From an uncultured Acetatifactor sp. (lineage in GTDB: Bacteria; Bacillota; Clostridia; Lachnospirales; Lachnospiraceae), in the NCBI GenBank assembly GCA_910587755.1, contig CAJUNZ010000128.1, positions 1 to 5,320 on the forward strand: a stretch of 5,320 bases of DNA. Direction: 5' to 3'. This document shows positions 4,857-5,320 of the stretch, piece after piece. A program made the translations under genes and the position numbers. The notes below the pieces were generated by a model, which ran no database searches, was not told where the DNA came from, and was given only the letters and a program-made list of their open reading frames with translations. Within the stretch, counting starts at the first letter, position 1; each line of letters starts with the position of its first letter.

Positions 4857-5320
4857 ATGAGTGACACGTATGTGGAATGCCTTGTAAAGGCAAGGACATC
4901 CTTGTTGGGTAAAATTTTTAAGAGTCTGTTGATGGCCATGACGGTGGTGTTCATACTGGCAATGTTTGTCATGCCGCCAGTGATGACACTGGCTCTGATC
5001 GGCGCTATCCTCACAGGTGTGGGAGCTTATTTTGTGAACCTGTTTACAGATCTGGAATATGAGTATCTCTACCTGGACAAGGAACTGACAGTGGACAAGA
5101 TTATGGCTAAGACAAAAAGGAAGCGTATGGCCGTCTATCAGCTGGACAAGATGGAGATCCTGGCGCCGGTGAAGAGCCACCAGCTGGACAGTTTCAGGAA
5201 TCGCAGTGCCAAACAGAAAGATTACAGCATCGGCCTGGAACTTAAACCCGACAGGCGCTATGCCATGTATTATGAAGGAAACGAAAAAATTCTTCTGAGC
5301 CCCTCGGAGGAGCTGGTCAA
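4857..5320 (+). CDS. Two-helix membrane protein, possibly DUF6106-like (3' end outside window)
   Basis: An open frame runs from ATG 4857 to the window edge, giving 154 full codons. AGGTG ends 6 nt before the start. The N-terminus is a short segment (MSDTYVECLVKARTSLLGK), followed by two hydrophobic stretches at about 23-39 and 42-60 separated by a Met-Pro-Pro turn, which suggests a membrane hairpin with both ends in the cytoplasm. After it come a segment with Glu/Tyr/Leu repeats (DLEYEYLYLDKELTVDKIM), a basic patch KTKRKR (85-90) and a soluble domain of about 60 residues. The arrangement resembles small clostridial proteins annotated as DUF6106, a recollection I cannot check here. Function unknown. 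Codon choice looks like that of its neighbours. The gene has its own promoter and is divergent from the membrane protein gene to its left. Confidence 0.82.
   Translation, partial: MSDTYVECLVKARTSLLGKIFKSLLMAMTVVFILAMFVMPPVMTLALIGAILTGVGAYFVNLFTDLEYEYLYLDKELTVDKIMAKTKRKRMAVYQLDKMEILAPVKSHQLDSFRNRSAKQKDYSIGLELKPDRRYAMYYEGNEKILLSPSEELV

Overview
The window looks like part of a chromosome from a low-to-mid GC Gram-positive bacterium of class Clostridia, probably Lachnospiraceae. The reasons are purine-rich G/A Shine-Dalgarno sites, a complete gatCAB amidotransferase set (typical of bacteria that make Gln-tRNA and/or Asn-tRNA indirectly), a GatB of the 'PDNPQSYQISQ' type, and two small membrane proteins of a kind I associate with that family. 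The family-level placement is inference from protein style, not from a search.

Layout. Bases 2-331 are the 3' end of dapF (diaminopimelate epimerase; lysine and peptidoglycan precursor pathway). On the same strand follow gatC (445-717), gatA (808-2286) and gatB (2378-3916), which encode the three subunits of the tRNA-dependent amidotransferase. All the catalytic residues I know for GatA are present. No promoter or terminator is evident between dapF and gatB, so the four genes may be cotranscribed, although each gap is about 90-115 nt rather than tight. On the opposite strand, running into the end of gatB and overlapping it by 17 bp, is a 252-residue single-pass membrane protein of unknown function (4658-3900). 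A well-formed divergent promoter region (about 4681-4812) separates it from a second, rightward gene (4857 to beyond the window edge) that encodes a two-helix membrane protein, possibly of the DUF6106 type.

How they work together. GatC wraps around and stabilises GatA. GatA releases ammonia from glutamine (or asparagine), and GatB activates and amidates the misacylated tRNA. DapF is metabolically separate. The two membrane proteins share a divergent control region but have no evident link to the amidotransferase.

The most unusual structure is at the gatA/gatB junction. Three 38-bp tandem units and a fourth degenerate unit of 40 bp span the last codons of gatA, the spacer, and the gatB ribosome binding site and GTG start. 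Each of the three clean units could encode the same GatA-like C-terminal tail, ending at a TGA in the next unit, and each has a sequence resembling the gatB initiation site. The last unit contains closely spaced G-tracts that overlap the gatB Shine-Dalgarno. Other notable items are a 15-bp tandem duplication just before the gatA ribosome binding site, a loop insertion in GatB, and a perfect palindrome on the predicted start point of the leftward promoter. I did not find a clearly new multi-gene system; most of the window is ordinary housekeeping sequence.
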